A stretch of 64,000 nt of DNA from Phycisphaerae bacterium (GTDB lineage Bacteria > Planctomycetota > Phycisphaerae > SM23-33), in NCBI GenBank assembly GCA_016782885.1, contig JADHXQ010000002.1:32970-96969 (forward strand). Reading direction: 5' to 3'. Under the pieces are notes generated by a model. It saw only the letters and a program-made list of their open reading frames with translations, was not told the origin of the DNA and did not search any database. The position numbers and the translations under genes were made by a program. Position 1 is the stretch's first letter, and each line of letters starts with the position of its first letter. Of the stretch, positions 26,245 to 36,170 are shown one piece after another.

Positions 26245-29200
26245 ATGATCAGGACATGCATTCGGGGGCGTCGGATTGGACTTGGGCTTCGCTGGAGCCT
26301 GGCTGCGGCGGTTCTGTGCGCCGTCGTTTCGGCGGCTTTGGCGCAAGGCCAGACGACTCGGCCCGCAGGGCCCGGACCCGGAACGGCCACCACCAAGCCT
26401 CGACCGGTCATCGAAGCGGGCGTCACCGACGAGTTCCTCCGCGCCAAGATCAAGGATGTTGCCAGCGCCAAGGGCTTGACCGACGCGGACCGCAAGGTGC
26501 TGGGCGATCTCTATACCCAGGCGCTGGACGCGCTGGGCAGGCAGGCGGACTTTACCGCAAAGGCGGCGTCATACGAGGATACCGCCAAGGCCGCGCCCGA
26601 GCAGATCCGCAGGTTGAAGGCGGCGACTTCTCAACCGGCGTCTCAGCCGGCGCCCGTCGTGGCCGATGGCATGTCGCTGGCGCAGATGGAGGCCCGACTG
26701 AAGCAATTCCAGCTCGAACTGACGGACATCGAGAAGGAGTCCGAAGCGTTCGCCGTCGAGGCGAAGAACCGCACGGCGCGCCAGGGCGAACTGCCCAAGA
26801 CCATTTCCGCGGTGCAGGACAAACTCAAGGAAACCCAGGATCAGCTAACGAAGATCGCCGCCGCGGACGAACCCCAAAACATCAAAGACGCCCGGCGAAC
26901 GCTCCTGGAGACCCGGACGAAGGCCCTGCAGGCCGAACTGACCGCTCACCAGAAGCAGTTGGTGACGTTCGACATTCGGGGATCGCTTCTGCGGGCCCGG
27001 CAGGACGCGACGGCTCATGATATCGTCCTGGCGAGGGGACGGGTCAAGGCATGGGAGGACCTGGTGGTTCCGCGGCGCCTGGAAGAGGCCAATCGGCAGG
27101 TGGATGCCGCTCGACGGGCGGAAAGGGAGGCTTTGGAGAAGCACGAGCTGATCCTGTCGCTGAGAAAGAAGAACACCGATCTGGCCAGACTCCGGATTGG
27201 GCCCGAAGGGCTTAACGAGAAGCAGGAGGCCCTTACAAAAGATCTCAAGCGGGTCAAGAACGAACTGCCCGAACTCGAACGGTCGTTCGAGAAGATCCGC
27301 AGCATGGTCAAGGAAGTGGGTTCGACCGAAGCGATCGGGCTCCTGCTGCGGCAACTGCGAGGTAATCTGCCCGATCCCCGCCAACAGCAACAACGCAGCG
27401 GCGGTCGCCGCGCCGAGATGTCGAAGATCCGCTTGCGGATGTTCGAACTCAACGAGAGGACCTTAGAGCTTGCGGACATTGAATCGTTCAGCCGAAAGCT
27501 GACCGCCGAAGCGGTTCCCCCGATTTCACGGGCGCAGCAGGAGGATGTGCTCTCCTCGGTTCGCAAGGCGCTTCAGGACCGCAAGGAAATGCTGCCCCCC
27601 CTGGTCGACGGGTGCGAGGCGTACTTCCGGTCGCTGGTGGAGCTGGATACGGCGGAGAAACGCCTTATATCCCAGGCGGCCCGGTTCCGGGAGTACATTG
27701 ACGAGCAGATATTCTGGATGCGCAGCACCAGCACGATCGGCCTGGCCGATCTCCAACGTTCCCGGGACGCCCTGGCGCGGTTGGTTGACGCCGAAAGTTG
27801 GAGGACGCTGGTCCGGTCCGCCTGGGGAGGAATCCTGGCGGTCGGAGGGATGCTTGGGCTGGCATGCCTGGGGGCGTTGGTTGTCCTTCGGAGACGGATG
27901 GTCGCAGCGCTGGCGTCGGCCGGTCAGGACGTTTCGGCCAGCGCCCCGGCCAGTCTCGGGAGAACCCTCTGGGCGGTGTTGCTGACAGTTCTGGTCGCCT
28001 CGACCGGACCGTTGATTCTCGGGTTCATCGGCTGGCTGTTGGCCTCTGTTGGTGCGGAATCGGCGTTCACTATGGCCTGGGGTCAGGGCATGATGAACGC
28101 CGCAGGCGCGTGGCTCACTCTGGCGGTGGTTCGGCAAGCCTGCCTGAAGGGCGGTCTGGGACCGGTTTTCTTCGGCTGGTCGTCGGCCGCATCGCGATAC
28201 ATGGCCAGATCTCTGCGCATTCTTGTCGCGGTCGTCATTCCCCTGGTGTTGCTGGTGAGCACGATCGAGCATCAGGGACTCAAGGTCCACAGGGACTCGC
28301 TGGGGCGCATCGGATTGATTGCGCTGCTGGTTGCCCTGGCGGTCTATCTGGCGATCGTGTTCCGACCGGGCGGCGCCTTCCTGACCGGGGCGTTGGCCCA
28401 TAGCAAGAAGGGATGGATCTACAAGTATCGCCGGTTGTGGAGCCGAGTGGCGGTTCTTGCGCCCATCGTACTGGTCTGCACTTCGGCGACCGGTTATCAC
28501 TACACGGCGACCCAACTGTCTTCAAGGCTGCTTTGGCAGATATGGATCCTGGTGCTGTTGTTCGTACTGCACGCGATGCTGGCCAACTGGATTCTGCGGG
28601 CCCGCAGAGAGGTCGCCCGAAAAGCCCAGCAAAGGCGGGTCCAGTTAAGGCGGGCCAGGCAGGCCGCCCACGCGGCGTCGATCGGCTCGACGCCTGATGA
28701 CGCCGCGGCGCAAGAGGAGCAGGAGGTCGATCTGGCGGCGGTCGATATCCAGACGGGCCGGTTGGTCCAAAGCCTGACCGCGGTGCTTTTGCTCGGGAGT
28801 ATCTGGGTTATCTGGGCCGATGTGCTCACGGCACTGGGGATCCTCAGGCAGGTCACGTTGTGGACCGTGTCCTCTGACGGAGGCGTCTCGGCGGTTACCC
28901 TCGTGGACCTGGCGATGGTGGTGGTGGTCCTCATCCTGACCGGCGTGGCTTACCGCAACGTATCGGGCCTGCTCGAAATAACATTGTTCGACCGATTCCA
29001 TGTCAAGAAAGCCGGGCGATATGCGATCAGTCAGCTTTCCAAGTACGTTGTGTTCGTGGTCGGTGTGGTCTGGGCAGTAGGCGCCCTCGGCGTGAAATGG
29101 GGACATATCCAGTGGCTGGTGGCGGCCATGACGGTCGGTCTGGGGTTCGGCCTGCAGGAGATCTTCGCCAACTTCATCTCGGGCCTGATCATCCTGTTCG

Positions 29201-29718
29201 AGAGGCCCATCCGCGTTGGCGACACGGTCACCGTAGGCGAGATCAGCGGAACGGTCACGCGTATCAGAATTCGGGCGACCACCATCACCGACTGGGACTG
29301 CAAGGAACTGCTCGTTCCGAACAAGGAGTTCGTCACGGGGCGACTGGTCAACTGGACCCTGTCGGACAAGATCCTCCGCATCACGCTGAAGGTCGGCATC
29401 GCCTATGGTTCCGACACGGGCCTGGCCGAAAAACAGCTCCAGAAAATCGCCGCCGAACACCCGTTGGTGCTCAAGGACCCCGAACCCGTCGTTCTATTCC
29501 ACGACTTCGGCGAGAGTTCTCTGAACTTCGAACTTCGGGTTTACATTGAGGGCATCAGTCATTATGTCCAGATCCGGCATGACCTGAACGGGGCGATCGA
29601 CCGCGCATTCCGAGAGGCGGGGATCGAGATCGCTTTCCCGCAGCGCGACATCCACGTGCGGTCCGTCGCATCGGAAAGGGCTGTGTTGGGGCAACATGAT
29701 GTGGTGGATGATGCGTGA
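26245..29718 (+). CDS. Large MscS-type mechanosensitive channel (MscK/KefA-like)
   Basis: Channel of 1157 residues releasing ions under membrane tension. Signal peptide (about 1-34, ending SAALA-Q) is followed by a long exported alpha-helical, coiled-coil-rich region (about 60-520). Then come about ten membrane helices (535-970). The pore helix and beta domain are typical of MscS: MTVGLGFGLQEIFANFISG, then LFERPIRVGDTV and GTVTRIRIRATTI, followed by the vestibule domain with LVPNKEFVTG. The C-terminus ends shortly after IEIAFPQRDIHV. The long N-terminus matches MscK/YnaI-like forms. RBS AAGG-CGG lies before ATG 26245. Confidence 0.93.
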   Translation: MIRTCIRGRRIGLGLRWSLAAAVLCAVVSAALAQGQTTRPAGPGPGTATTKPRPVIEAGVTDEFLRAKIKDVASAKGLTDADRKVLGDLYTQALDALGRQADFTAKAASYEDTAKAAPEQIRRLKAATSQPASQPAPVVADGMSLAQMEARLKQFQLELTDIEKESEAFAVEAKNRTARQGELPKTISAVQDKLKETQDQLTKIAAADEPQNIKDARRTLLETRTKALQAELTAHQKQLVTFDIRGSLLRARQDATAHDIVLARGRVKAWEDLVVPRRLEEANRQVDAARRAEREALEKHELILSLRKKNTDLARLRIGPEGLNEKQEALTKDLKRVKNELPELERSFEKIRSMVKEVGSTEAIGLLLRQLRGNLPDPRQQQQRSGGRRAEMSKIRLRMFELNERTLELADIESFSRKLTAEAVPPISRAQQEDVLSSVRKALQDRKEMLPPLVDGCEAYFRSLVELDTAEKRLISQAARFREYIDEQIFWMRSTSTIGLADLQRSRDALARLVDAESWRTLVRSAWGGILAVGGMLGLACLGALVVLRRRMVAALASAGQDVSASAPASLGRTLWAVLLTVLVASTGPLILGFIGWLLASVGAESAFTMAWGQGMMNAAGAWLTLAVVRQACLKGGLGPVFFGWSSAASRYMARSLRILVAVVIPLVLLVSTIEHQGLKVHRDSLGRIGLIALLVALAVYLAIVFRPGGAFLTGALAHSKKGWIYKYRRLWSRVAVLAPIVLVCTSATGYHYTATQLSSRLLWQIWILVLLFVLHAMLANWILRARREVARKAQQRRVQLRRARQAAHAASIGSTPDDAAAQEEQEVDLAAVDIQTGRLVQSLTAVLLLGSIWVIWADVLTALGILRQVTLWTVSSDGGVSAVTLVDLAMVVVVLILTGVAYRNVSGLLEITLFDRFHVKKAGRYAISQLSKYVVFVVGVVWAVGALGVKWGHIQWLVAAMTVGLGFGLQEIFANFISGLIILFERPIRVGDTVTVGEISGTVTRIRIRATTITDWDCKELLVPNKEFVTGRLVNWTLSDKILRITLKVGIAYGSDTGLAEKQLQKIAAEHPLVLKDPEPVVLFHDFGESSLNFELRVYIEGISHYVQIRHDLNGAIDRAFREAGIEIAFPQRDIHVRSVASERAVLGQHDVVDDA

Positions 29719-29741
29719 TGCTCCGCGGTTGCGGCGAACGT

Positions 29742-30785
29742 TCACCGCTTTTGGCGGATCGGATTGCGGGCGCGGATTTCTTTTCTCAGCAGCGACCCGG
29801 AGCGGCTTAGGTTTTTCTCTGTCCATCCGCCTTTACCGCTCGCCCGCGGTTGCAGGGCGGCGGATGTTTCGCGCTTGTCTGCCACCGACCAGTTGCACCA
29901 GGTGAGTTTGTGGCGGTCCATGAACTCCAGCCACTTCCGCGTTTCGGCGTAGTCCAGTTTACCGCTTCCGCTGGCCTCGCTCGTGCCCCACTCGGTTACC
30001 ATCAGCGCGACGCCTGCTTTCAGTGCCGCCGCCGCCTTGTCACGCAGCGACTGCTTGTGGGTGGCCGCGTAAAAATGCAGCGTGTACGCCACATTGCGGA
30101 ACTTCAGCGGGTCGCGTGCGGCCTTGTCTACGTCCTGCGACCAGGTCTGTGTTCCGCAGAGGATGAGGCTGTCGGGGGCATGCTCTCGGATGGCGGGGAT
30201 TACGGCCTGATGGTATGGCTTGATGACCTTGGACCAGTCGTGCTTGTTGAGCGGTTCGTTCCAGGTCTCGTAGAGCACGTTCGGGCATTTCCCGTATGCT
30301 TTGGCCAGTTCGCTGAAAAACGCCCTGGCCTGGCGGGTGTGTTTGTGAGCGTTATGGTCGTGCCAGTCGACGATGACGTAGATTCCCAGGTCGATGGCGG
30401 CCTGGATCACCGCGACGACTTTCTCTTTCTCGCGTTTCGGGTTTTTCAGATACCCGCCGTGCTCGATCGCCATCGCAGCCCGCACGACGGTGCAGCCCCA
30501 GTCATCCCGCAGCCATTTGACCGCGTCGGCGTTGTAATACTGCCCCATCCACTGGCTCCAGAACAGCGACATGCCGTGCATCGCCACGGGCTTACCGTTC
30601 TTGTCGACGATACGATTTCCCTCGACGCGAAGCCGCCCGTGTTTTTCGACAACGCTCCCTTTCGGCGCCTTTTCCCACTTTGCTTCCCCCGGACTCTTCG
30701 CAGATGCGCCTCGGGCCAAAGCCATGACCACAAATACCGCCATCGCGGCGATTGGCAAGAATGAAGTTCTCCCGGATGCAGCCAT
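29742..30785 (-). CDS. GH5 endoglucanase (cellulase)
   Basis: Secreted beta-1,4-glucanase-like enzyme of family GH5, subfamily 2 in appearance, 347 residues. Signal peptide 1-29 ends GASA. The barrel has KPVAMHGMSLFWSQ, the acid/base E177 in TWNEPL, conserved HFYAA, and nucleophile E265 in VTEWGTSEASG. No binding module is attached. ATG 30785 is chosen because it starts a good signal peptide; upstream in-frame sequence runs into the neighbouring gene. It lies 26 bp after the SUMF1-like gene and is probably co-transcribed with it. Confidence 0.92.
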   Translation of the reverse strand: MAASGRTSFLPIAAMAVFVVMALARGASAKSPGEAKWEKAPKGSVVEKHGRLRVEGNRIVDKNGKPVAMHGMSLFWSQWMGQYYNADAVKWLRDDWGCTVVRAAMAIEHGGYLKNPKREKEKVVAVIQAAIDLGIYVIVDWHDHNAHKHTRQARAFFSELAKAYGKCPNVLYETWNEPLNKHDWSKVIKPYHQAVIPAIREHAPDSLILCGTQTWSQDVDKAARDPLKFRNVAYTLHFYAATHKQSLRDKAAAALKAGVALMVTEWGTSEASGSGKLDYAETRKWLEFMDRHKLTWCNWSVADKRETSAALQPRASGKGGWTEKNLSRSGSLLRKEIRARNPIRQKR

Positions 30786-30811
30786 TGGCAACTCTTGTTC
30801 GACGTTCCCTG

Positions 30812-31792
30812 TTATTTTTCCGGAACCCCGCCTCGCCTTGTCGTTGGCGATCCGCCGGTGTCGATGGCGACCATAACGCGGAAACCGTAGCTGCATTTGC
30901 GGGCGGCAGGGGTGTTGCCCGAGCGGTATGCCGAGCGGCAGGAGTCGGGGTATTGGCCCCATGCACCGCCGCGGAGAACGCGGTGCGTGCCCGCTGTAGT
31001 GTTCTCGGGATCGATGCTTTTCGCACCTGCGCTTGCGTAGAACTTCTCGTCGTACCAGTCTCTGCACCATTCGGCCGCATTACCGTGCATGTCGTAGAGT
31101 CCCCAGAAGTTGGGTGTTTTCAGCCCGGCCCGGTGGGGGTACGGTTCGTTTACGCCCAGGGCGTTTTCGGCAAACCAGGCGTAGAGGCCCAGTTTCGATT
31201 CATCGTCGCCGAAGGAATATGCCTCCTTGCGCTTTGCGCGGCAGGCGTATTCCCATTGCGCTTCGGTGGGAAGGGCAACGGTCTTGCCCGTCTTCTGCGA
31301 GAGTTTTTCGCAGAACTTGCTCGCATCGGTCCAACTGACGTGGTTGGCGACATTACCGGCGTCGGAGTTGTCGCACTTCTTGCCCTTCCACGGTCCTGGG
31401 CCCATCACAGCATCCCACTGGGGGCGGGTGACCTCCCAGATGCCCATGTAAAACGGTTTGCTGATAGTCACCTCTCGCTGGGGGTGCTCGGCGGTGTAGT
31501 AGGCCTCCTGGCCGCCGTACCTGTGAAACTTCCGGGCAACCTCGGCGGGGGAGGATTTACCGCCCATCATGAACTTGCCCGCCGGGATCAGCACCAGTTT
31601 CATCGTGACCCCGTCGCCAAGGTCCAGATCGATTGACCTGGGCGGTCCGGCCGGTTTTTGCGGAGCGGAAGGCCTGGTGGTCGCCCCCCGCGAGGAATCC
31701 TCCCGCTCGGGTTGTTTGCCCCGGTCCTTTCTCGAGCACGACGAAAGGCAAAGCCCCACGAGTAACGCTGCCAGCAGAAGCCGAATCTTCAT
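30812..31792 (-). CDS. SUMF1/FGE-sulfatase-domain lipoprotein, probably non-catalytic as FGE
   Basis: Lipoprotein of 326 residues, lipobox LSSC (C19), with a formylglycine-generating-enzyme fold: FMMGG, EVTRPQW, NHVSWTDASKFCEKL, LPTEAQWEYACRA, LYDMHGNAAEWCRDWY, RVLRGGAW and GFRVMV. True FGE needs two cysteines just after the RGGS block; here only one is present (PDSCRSAYR). It is therefore more like the PvdO/EgtB-type or planctomycetal binding members and should not be assumed to mature the nearby sulfatase. RBS AAGGAG supports ATG 31792. The GH5 gene follows. Confidence 0.87.
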   Translation of the reverse strand: MKIRLLLAALLVGLCLSSCSRKDRGKQPEREDSSRGATTRPSAPQKPAGPPRSIDLDLGDGVTMKLVLIPAGKFMMGGKSSPAEVARKFHRYGGQEAYYTAEHPQREVTISKPFYMGIWEVTRPQWDAVMGPGPWKGKKCDNSDAGNVANHVSWTDASKFCEKLSQKTGKTVALPTEAQWEYACRAKRKEAYSFGDDESKLGLYAWFAENALGVNEPYPHRAGLKTPNFWGLYDMHGNAAEWCRDWYDEKFYASAGAKSIDPENTTAGTHRVLRGGAWGQYPDSCRSAYRSGNTPAARKCSYGFRVMVAIDTGGSPTTRRGGVPEK

Positions 31793-31978
31793 CCCTTGCT
31801 CCTTGTGCGGGTTAACTTGCCGATCCATGGGATCGCCCGCTGGTTAATGGTCGCCCGCATACTACAGCAAGCGATATTCCGTGTCCATATAGTTCCGGTC
31901 GCCGGGGCGCCAAATATCGGGCAATTGCATCTTCTTAAGTCTGCGACGCCGGGGGCTTGGTTTTCGGCTGGGCTCCCC

Positions 31979-33703
31979 TTACCGCGCCGGGCGGGTCAGT
32001 TCGATCAGGTGGAAGATCGTGTCATCACCACCGAGCCACTGGCAGGTCAGATCGGCACCGCCGGGCAGCGAACCGGTGAAGATCGCGTTGGTTACGGTGA
32101 TTTGCTTGTCGGCCCACTTACCGGTGTTCCGGCATGTGACCTTCATGGCGGCGACCGGTCCGGTGGGGGTCTGGTAGACCAGCGACCAGGCCCCCGTGCC
32201 CTGGTCCAGGTATACCACGCGGAGGCGCGCGGATTGGCGACGCTTCGATCCGCCGAAGAACTGCTTGTCGAGGCGGAAACGCATTGCCTTCTTGCCCGTT
32301 GAGTGCTGGAAACCGCGGGCAAATCGGCTGAAAATGTGCTCTTTCGGTCCGACATGCCAGTATCCGACGCTGGTTTGATCGGAGTCGATCTGCTCGATGA
32401 ACCGCCAGTAATTACCCCGCAGAATACCCCATCCGACATCGTTATAGTTGTCGCGTTGGCGGTTCATCATCCCGCCGCCGAGTGCCTTTGGCGGGTCGCC
32501 CTGGCGTGCTCCGCGGGAGGCGAAATGGGCGGCGATCTTGAGGTATCGGTCTGTATTGCGCCTGTGGGCCTTACCGAATTCGGTTTCGGGGAAGGCGGTT
32601 TTGTCGGATGCGTCCAGTCCGCGGCGCAGCGCGCAGAATGCGGCGGGGCTTGTTGCGGGATCGTATTTGCCCGCGTATTTGGTGAATATCTCAACGGCGT
32701 CCTTGAGTTTCGCCCCGACCAGGGCGTCGGACGGAATGTTCCAGATATCCAGACCGCAATGCAGTCCAAACAACGCCGACCAGTAAAACGCCTGGGGCGG
32801 ATTGCGCTTACTCCAACCGCACACTTTCCATTCCTGGTCCTGTTCCCCGCGTGTGAAGACGGTCTTACCGGCTTGGCGGGCCCGCGAAGCGAACGGGCGC
32901 CAGGCCGCAAGGCGGGTTTGGGTGTCGTTGATGTGGTAACCGTGAGAGAACATGCCCTGTTTGCATCCGATAATGTCGAAGTTTCGCACCAGCCACTCAT
33001 GCTCAGCGGTGCGATTGGCGTCGTTATTCACGAGTATCGGCAGGGGGCCGGCGGGGTCTCTTGCCAGCGCCTTTTTGTATGCGCCCCAGGTTTCCATGCG
33101 GAAATCGGACCACTGTTTAGCGGATATTGCGTACTTGGGGTTGGTGGGTTTTCCCTTGTAGGGCTGACCGTCGCCGGTGGAGCCTTCAGCCGACTGGACG
33201 AATATGATCCGCTTGCGGAGATCGGGCGGCAGCTTGCTGACGTATCGCCCGAACTGGTCGATCATGCGGAAGAAGAACCGCTTGTAGCCGGTGTCGAGGT
33301 AGTAGGGGAAGGACCACTTGACGGTTGTGCGGCGGGGTGTTCGGCGCGGGGGCGTTTGGACCACGGGCACACCGTTTGCGTAAAGCCATTTCGGCGTGCC
33401 CGGTACGACCCAGACCATCAGGTGTACGTAGAAACCGTTTTTATGGGCGGCGATGAGTTTTGGTCCGAGGAGCGTGTCGAATTTGAACTTGCCTTCCTCG
33501 GGCTCGATATCGCCCCATCGCATGACGATCGATACGCCCTTTACCAGCGGATGGGTGAGGGAGGTGGTCTTGCGCGGGCTCCACGAGCACCATGTATAGA
33601 CCCCGTAGCAGTCTTCGGGCAGTTTACCGGGTTGCGTGTCCGCAGCCGCAGGCGACGCGGCGGTTGACAACGTCAGCACCACTAGCGTCAACAAACGACT
33701 CAT
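31979..33703 (-). CDS. Secreted GH42-like TIM-barrel protein
   Basis: Exported protein of 574 residues with a signal peptide (1-21). The segment MRWGDIEPEEGKFKFD (61-76) matches the opening of clan-A retaining glycosidases of the GH42 kind. IIFVQSAEGSTGDG and FTRGEQDQEW are possible catalytic strands, but I cannot assign the two glutamates. A C-terminal beta-sandwich (about 470-574) follows. RBS AGGA lies before ATG 33703. Upstream there are two alternative hairpins in the leader. Best described as a probable glycosidase of unknown specificity. Confidence 0.65.
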   Translation of the reverse strand: MSRLLTLVVLTLSTAASPAAADTQPGKLPEDCYGVYTWCSWSPRKTTSLTHPLVKGVSIVMRWGDIEPEEGKFKFDTLLGPKLIAAHKNGFYVHLMVWVVPGTPKWLYANGVPVVQTPPRRTPRRTTVKWSFPYYLDTGYKRFFFRMIDQFGRYVSKLPPDLRKRIIFVQSAEGSTGDGQPYKGKPTNPKYAISAKQWSDFRMETWGAYKKALARDPAGPLPILVNNDANRTAEHEWLVRNFDIIGCKQGMFSHGYHINDTQTRLAAWRPFASRARQAGKTVFTRGEQDQEWKVCGWSKRNPPQAFYWSALFGLHCGLDIWNIPSDALVGAKLKDAVEIFTKYAGKYDPATSPAAFCALRRGLDASDKTAFPETEFGKAHRRNTDRYLKIAAHFASRGARQGDPPKALGGGMMNRQRDNYNDVGWGILRGNYWRFIEQIDSDQTSVGYWHVGPKEHIFSRFARGFQHSTGKKAMRFRLDKQFFGGSKRRQSARLRVVYLDQGTGAWSLVYQTPTGPVAAMKVTCRNTGKWADKQITVTNAIFTGSLPGGADLTCQWLGGDDTIFHLIELTRPAR

Positions 33704-33860
33704 GCATATCCTTTCATCAAACTGCGGCTGGGGGCCGTGAGAAGTGAATTGCAACAGAGATCGGTTGCGATGGCAAGGGGAAAGTCTGAGGAGACCGGTA
33801 AGCGGATGCCGCGATATTGGATTGAGTTGTGGCATCTCCCGGGGGTCTCGTGCGCAGTAT

Positions 33861-33936
33861 CAGGCCCATCGACATTGAGCCGATGGGCCTGGATACGGGG
33901 AAAAGGCCCCATCGCCGCGGGCCTCCGCGGGGAGGC
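33861..33936 (-). promoter_or_regulatory. Leader with competing hairpins (possible attenuator)
   Basis: Three related blocks lie between glnN and the GH42-like gene. CAGGCCCATCG at 33861-33871 pairs perfectly with CGATGGGCCTG at 33881-33891; the latter can instead pair with AGGCCCCATCG at 33904-33914. A third hairpin GCCTCC/GGAGGC is at 33921-33936. On the minus strand TTTT follows CGATGGGGCC. The two main pairings are mutually exclusive. Confidence 0.4.
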
Positions 33937-33983
33937 GCCGGGGCGGATGAGTTTGTCAGTCGCCGCAAACGCTCACGGGGCGA

Positions 33984-36170
33984 TCAGCGGATGAACAGCA
34001 TCTCGCTGTAGGTTGGAAGCGGCCAGTAGTTCGAGTCTGTCAGCATTTCAAGCTTGTCGCCCAGTTCTCGCAGCTTGTTCATCGCCGGGATGATCGTGTC
34101 GTGCTGATACTTCGCGCAGGCCAGGGCGTCTTCGGGCGCCTCGGCGCCCTTGGCGGCGTCCAGATCGACCGCCGCCTGACGGAATGCGCCGCTGGTGGAT
34201 ACGATATCTTCCAGCAGCGCCAACTGGGCGGCGTCTTCAACACCGGCGGCTTTGGCGCCGTTGACCGCGGTCGCCACGTCGGTCTGGTATTTCAGGGCGG
34301 CAGGCAGGATCATCGTGTGCGCCATCATCGAAGCGGTTTCCGCCTCGATAGATATCTGTGTGGCGTAGTTCTCCAGGAGTATCTTCTGGCGGCTGTGGAG
34401 TTCACGCCCGGAGTACACTTTGTACTTGCCGAACAGTTCGATCGATTCGGGACTGGTTGCCAGCGGTACGCAGTCAACGGTGCTGCGAAGGTTGGGCAGA
34501 CCGCGTCTTTCGGCTTCGGCGTGCCACTCCGCGGAGTAGTTATCGCCGTCGAACAGCACGGGCTTGAACTCGGCGATCATCTCTGTCAGGAGTTCCTGCA
34601 CCGCGACGTTAAGGTCTTTACCGGCGGCGATATCCGCTTCGAGCCTGGTGGCTGCGAAGTCCAGCGATTCAGCAATGGCCGCGTTCAGCACGGTGTTGGC
34701 GCCCGAGACATTCTGGCTGGAACCGACCGCACGGAACTCGAATTTATTACCCGTGAACGCGAACGGGCTGGTGCGGTTTCTGTCGCCCGCGTCGCGTGGC
34801 AGCTTGGGCAGCATCGAGACGCCGACTTCGATGCTTTCAGCGGTCTTGCTGGACTGGGCGGCGCCGGCTTCCAACTGTGCGAACACGTCTGAGAGCTGTT
34901 CGCCCAGGAAGACGCTTATAATCGCCGGAGGGGCCTCGTTGGCGCCGAGGCGGTGGTCATTGCCCGCGCCGCAGACGCTGACTCGCAGCAGGCCCGCGTA
35001 TCTGTGGACGGCCCGTACAGTGGCCGCACAGAACAGCAGAAACTGCGCGTTGGCGTGCGGCGTGTCGCCCGGGTTCAGCAGGTTCTCGCCTTCGTCACTG
35101 GATATCGACCAGTTGTTATGCTTGCCCGAACCGTTGATGCCCGCAAACGGCTTCTCGTGCAACAGGCATGCGAAACCGTGCTTGCCGGCGAGGCGGGTCA
35201 TGACTTCCATCGTCATCATCTGGTGGTCGGTAGCGAGGTTGGACGTTTCGAATGTCGGGGCGAGTTCGTACTGCCCCGGCGCGACTTCATTGTGTCGTGT
35301 TTTGATCGGAACGCCAAGGCGCAGCAGTTCGTATTCGACCTCGGCCATGTAGCTCAGCGCGCGCTCGTGGATAGCTCCGAAGTAGTTATCGTCGAGTTCC
35401 TGTCCCTTGGACGGTTTGGCGCCGAAAAGCGTGCGGCCGGTGCATACCAGGTCGGGGCGGTTGAGGTAGAACCGCTTGTCGATCAGGAAGTACTCCTGCT
35501 CGGCGCCGACGGTCGTCAAGACTTGCTTGGCGGTCTTGTTGCCGAACACCCGCAAAACGCGAATGGCCTGTTTGCTCAGGGCGTCCATGGACCTCAGCAG
35601 GGGGGTCTTCTTGTCGAGGGCCTCGCCCGTCCAACTGAGGAACATCGTGGGGATAACCAGCGTTGCTCCGTTAGGATTGTCCAGGATGAACGCGGGGCTC
35701 GAGGGATCCCATGCGGTGTATCCACGCGCCTCAAAAGTGGCGCGCAGACCGCCCGAGGGGAAACTCGAAGCATCCGGTTCGCCGCGAACAAGGTCGCTTC
35801 CGGAGAACTTTGTCATCACCTCGCCGGTATCGGTCGGCGTGACGAAGCTGTCGTGCTTCTCGGCGGTGCTGCCGGTCATCGGTTGGAACCAGTGCGTATA
35901 GTGTGAAGCGCCGTGCTCCAGGGCCCAGTCGCGCATCGCAAGGGCTACCGAATTGGCGATCGCCGGGTCGAGTTCCTTGCCCGCCTGGATTGTCTCCCGC
36001 AGATTCTTGTAGACCTGCGCCGGCAACCGCGCACGCTGCACGGCGTCGTTGAAAACGTGCTCGCCGAAAACTTCGTTCAGATCCCGAGCTTCGTAGTCGA
36101 CCACGCCGCCAACGGGCTTGACCTCGCTGATTGCCGCAATCGCGGTCTGTCTCACATTTCCCTGTACCAT
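33984..36170 (-). CDS. glnN: Type III glutamine synthetase
   Basis: GSIII, 728 residues, making glutamine from glutamate, ammonia and ATP. The length and N-terminal domain (VFGEHVFNDAVQRARLP) are typical of GlnN, not of GlnA. Active-site blocks include THWFQPMTGSTAEKHDSF, FSGSDLVRGEPDASSFPSGG, SGKHNNWSIS and VAPGQYELAP. Start ATG 36170 has AAGGAT about 8 nt upstream; an upstream in-frame start has none. Divergent from the KaiC/PPDK-like gene across 537 bp, with no sign of PII or other nitrogen genes nearby. Confidence 0.96.
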   Translation of the reverse strand: MVQGNVRQTAIAAISEVKPVGGVVDYEARDLNEVFGEHVFNDAVQRARLPAQVYKNLRETIQAGKELDPAIANSVALAMRDWALEHGASHYTHWFQPMTGSTAEKHDSFVTPTDTGEVMTKFSGSDLVRGEPDASSFPSGGLRATFEARGYTAWDPSSPAFILDNPNGATLVIPTMFLSWTGEALDKKTPLLRSMDALSKQAIRVLRVFGNKTAKQVLTTVGAEQEYFLIDKRFYLNRPDLVCTGRTLFGAKPSKGQELDDNYFGAIHERALSYMAEVEYELLRLGVPIKTRHNEVAPGQYELAPTFETSNLATDHQMMTMEVMTRLAGKHGFACLLHEKPFAGINGSGKHNNWSISSDEGENLLNPGDTPHANAQFLLFCAATVRAVHRYAGLLRVSVCGAGNDHRLGANEAPPAIISVFLGEQLSDVFAQLEAGAAQSSKTAESIEVGVSMLPKLPRDAGDRNRTSPFAFTGNKFEFRAVGSSQNVSGANTVLNAAIAESLDFAATRLEADIAAGKDLNVAVQELLTEMIAEFKPVLFDGDNYSAEWHAEAERRGLPNLRSTVDCVPLATSPESIELFGKYKVYSGRELHSRQKILLENYATQISIEAETASMMAHTMILPAALKYQTDVATAVNGAKAAGVEDAAQLALLEDIVSTSGAFRQAAVDLDAAKGAEAPEDALACAKYQHDTIIPAMNKLRELGDKLEMLTDSNYWPLPTYSEMLFIR

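Noticed and set aside
30812..31792. Sulfatase-activating FGE
   Set aside because: Only one of the two active-site cysteines is present, and the protein is an exported lipoprotein.
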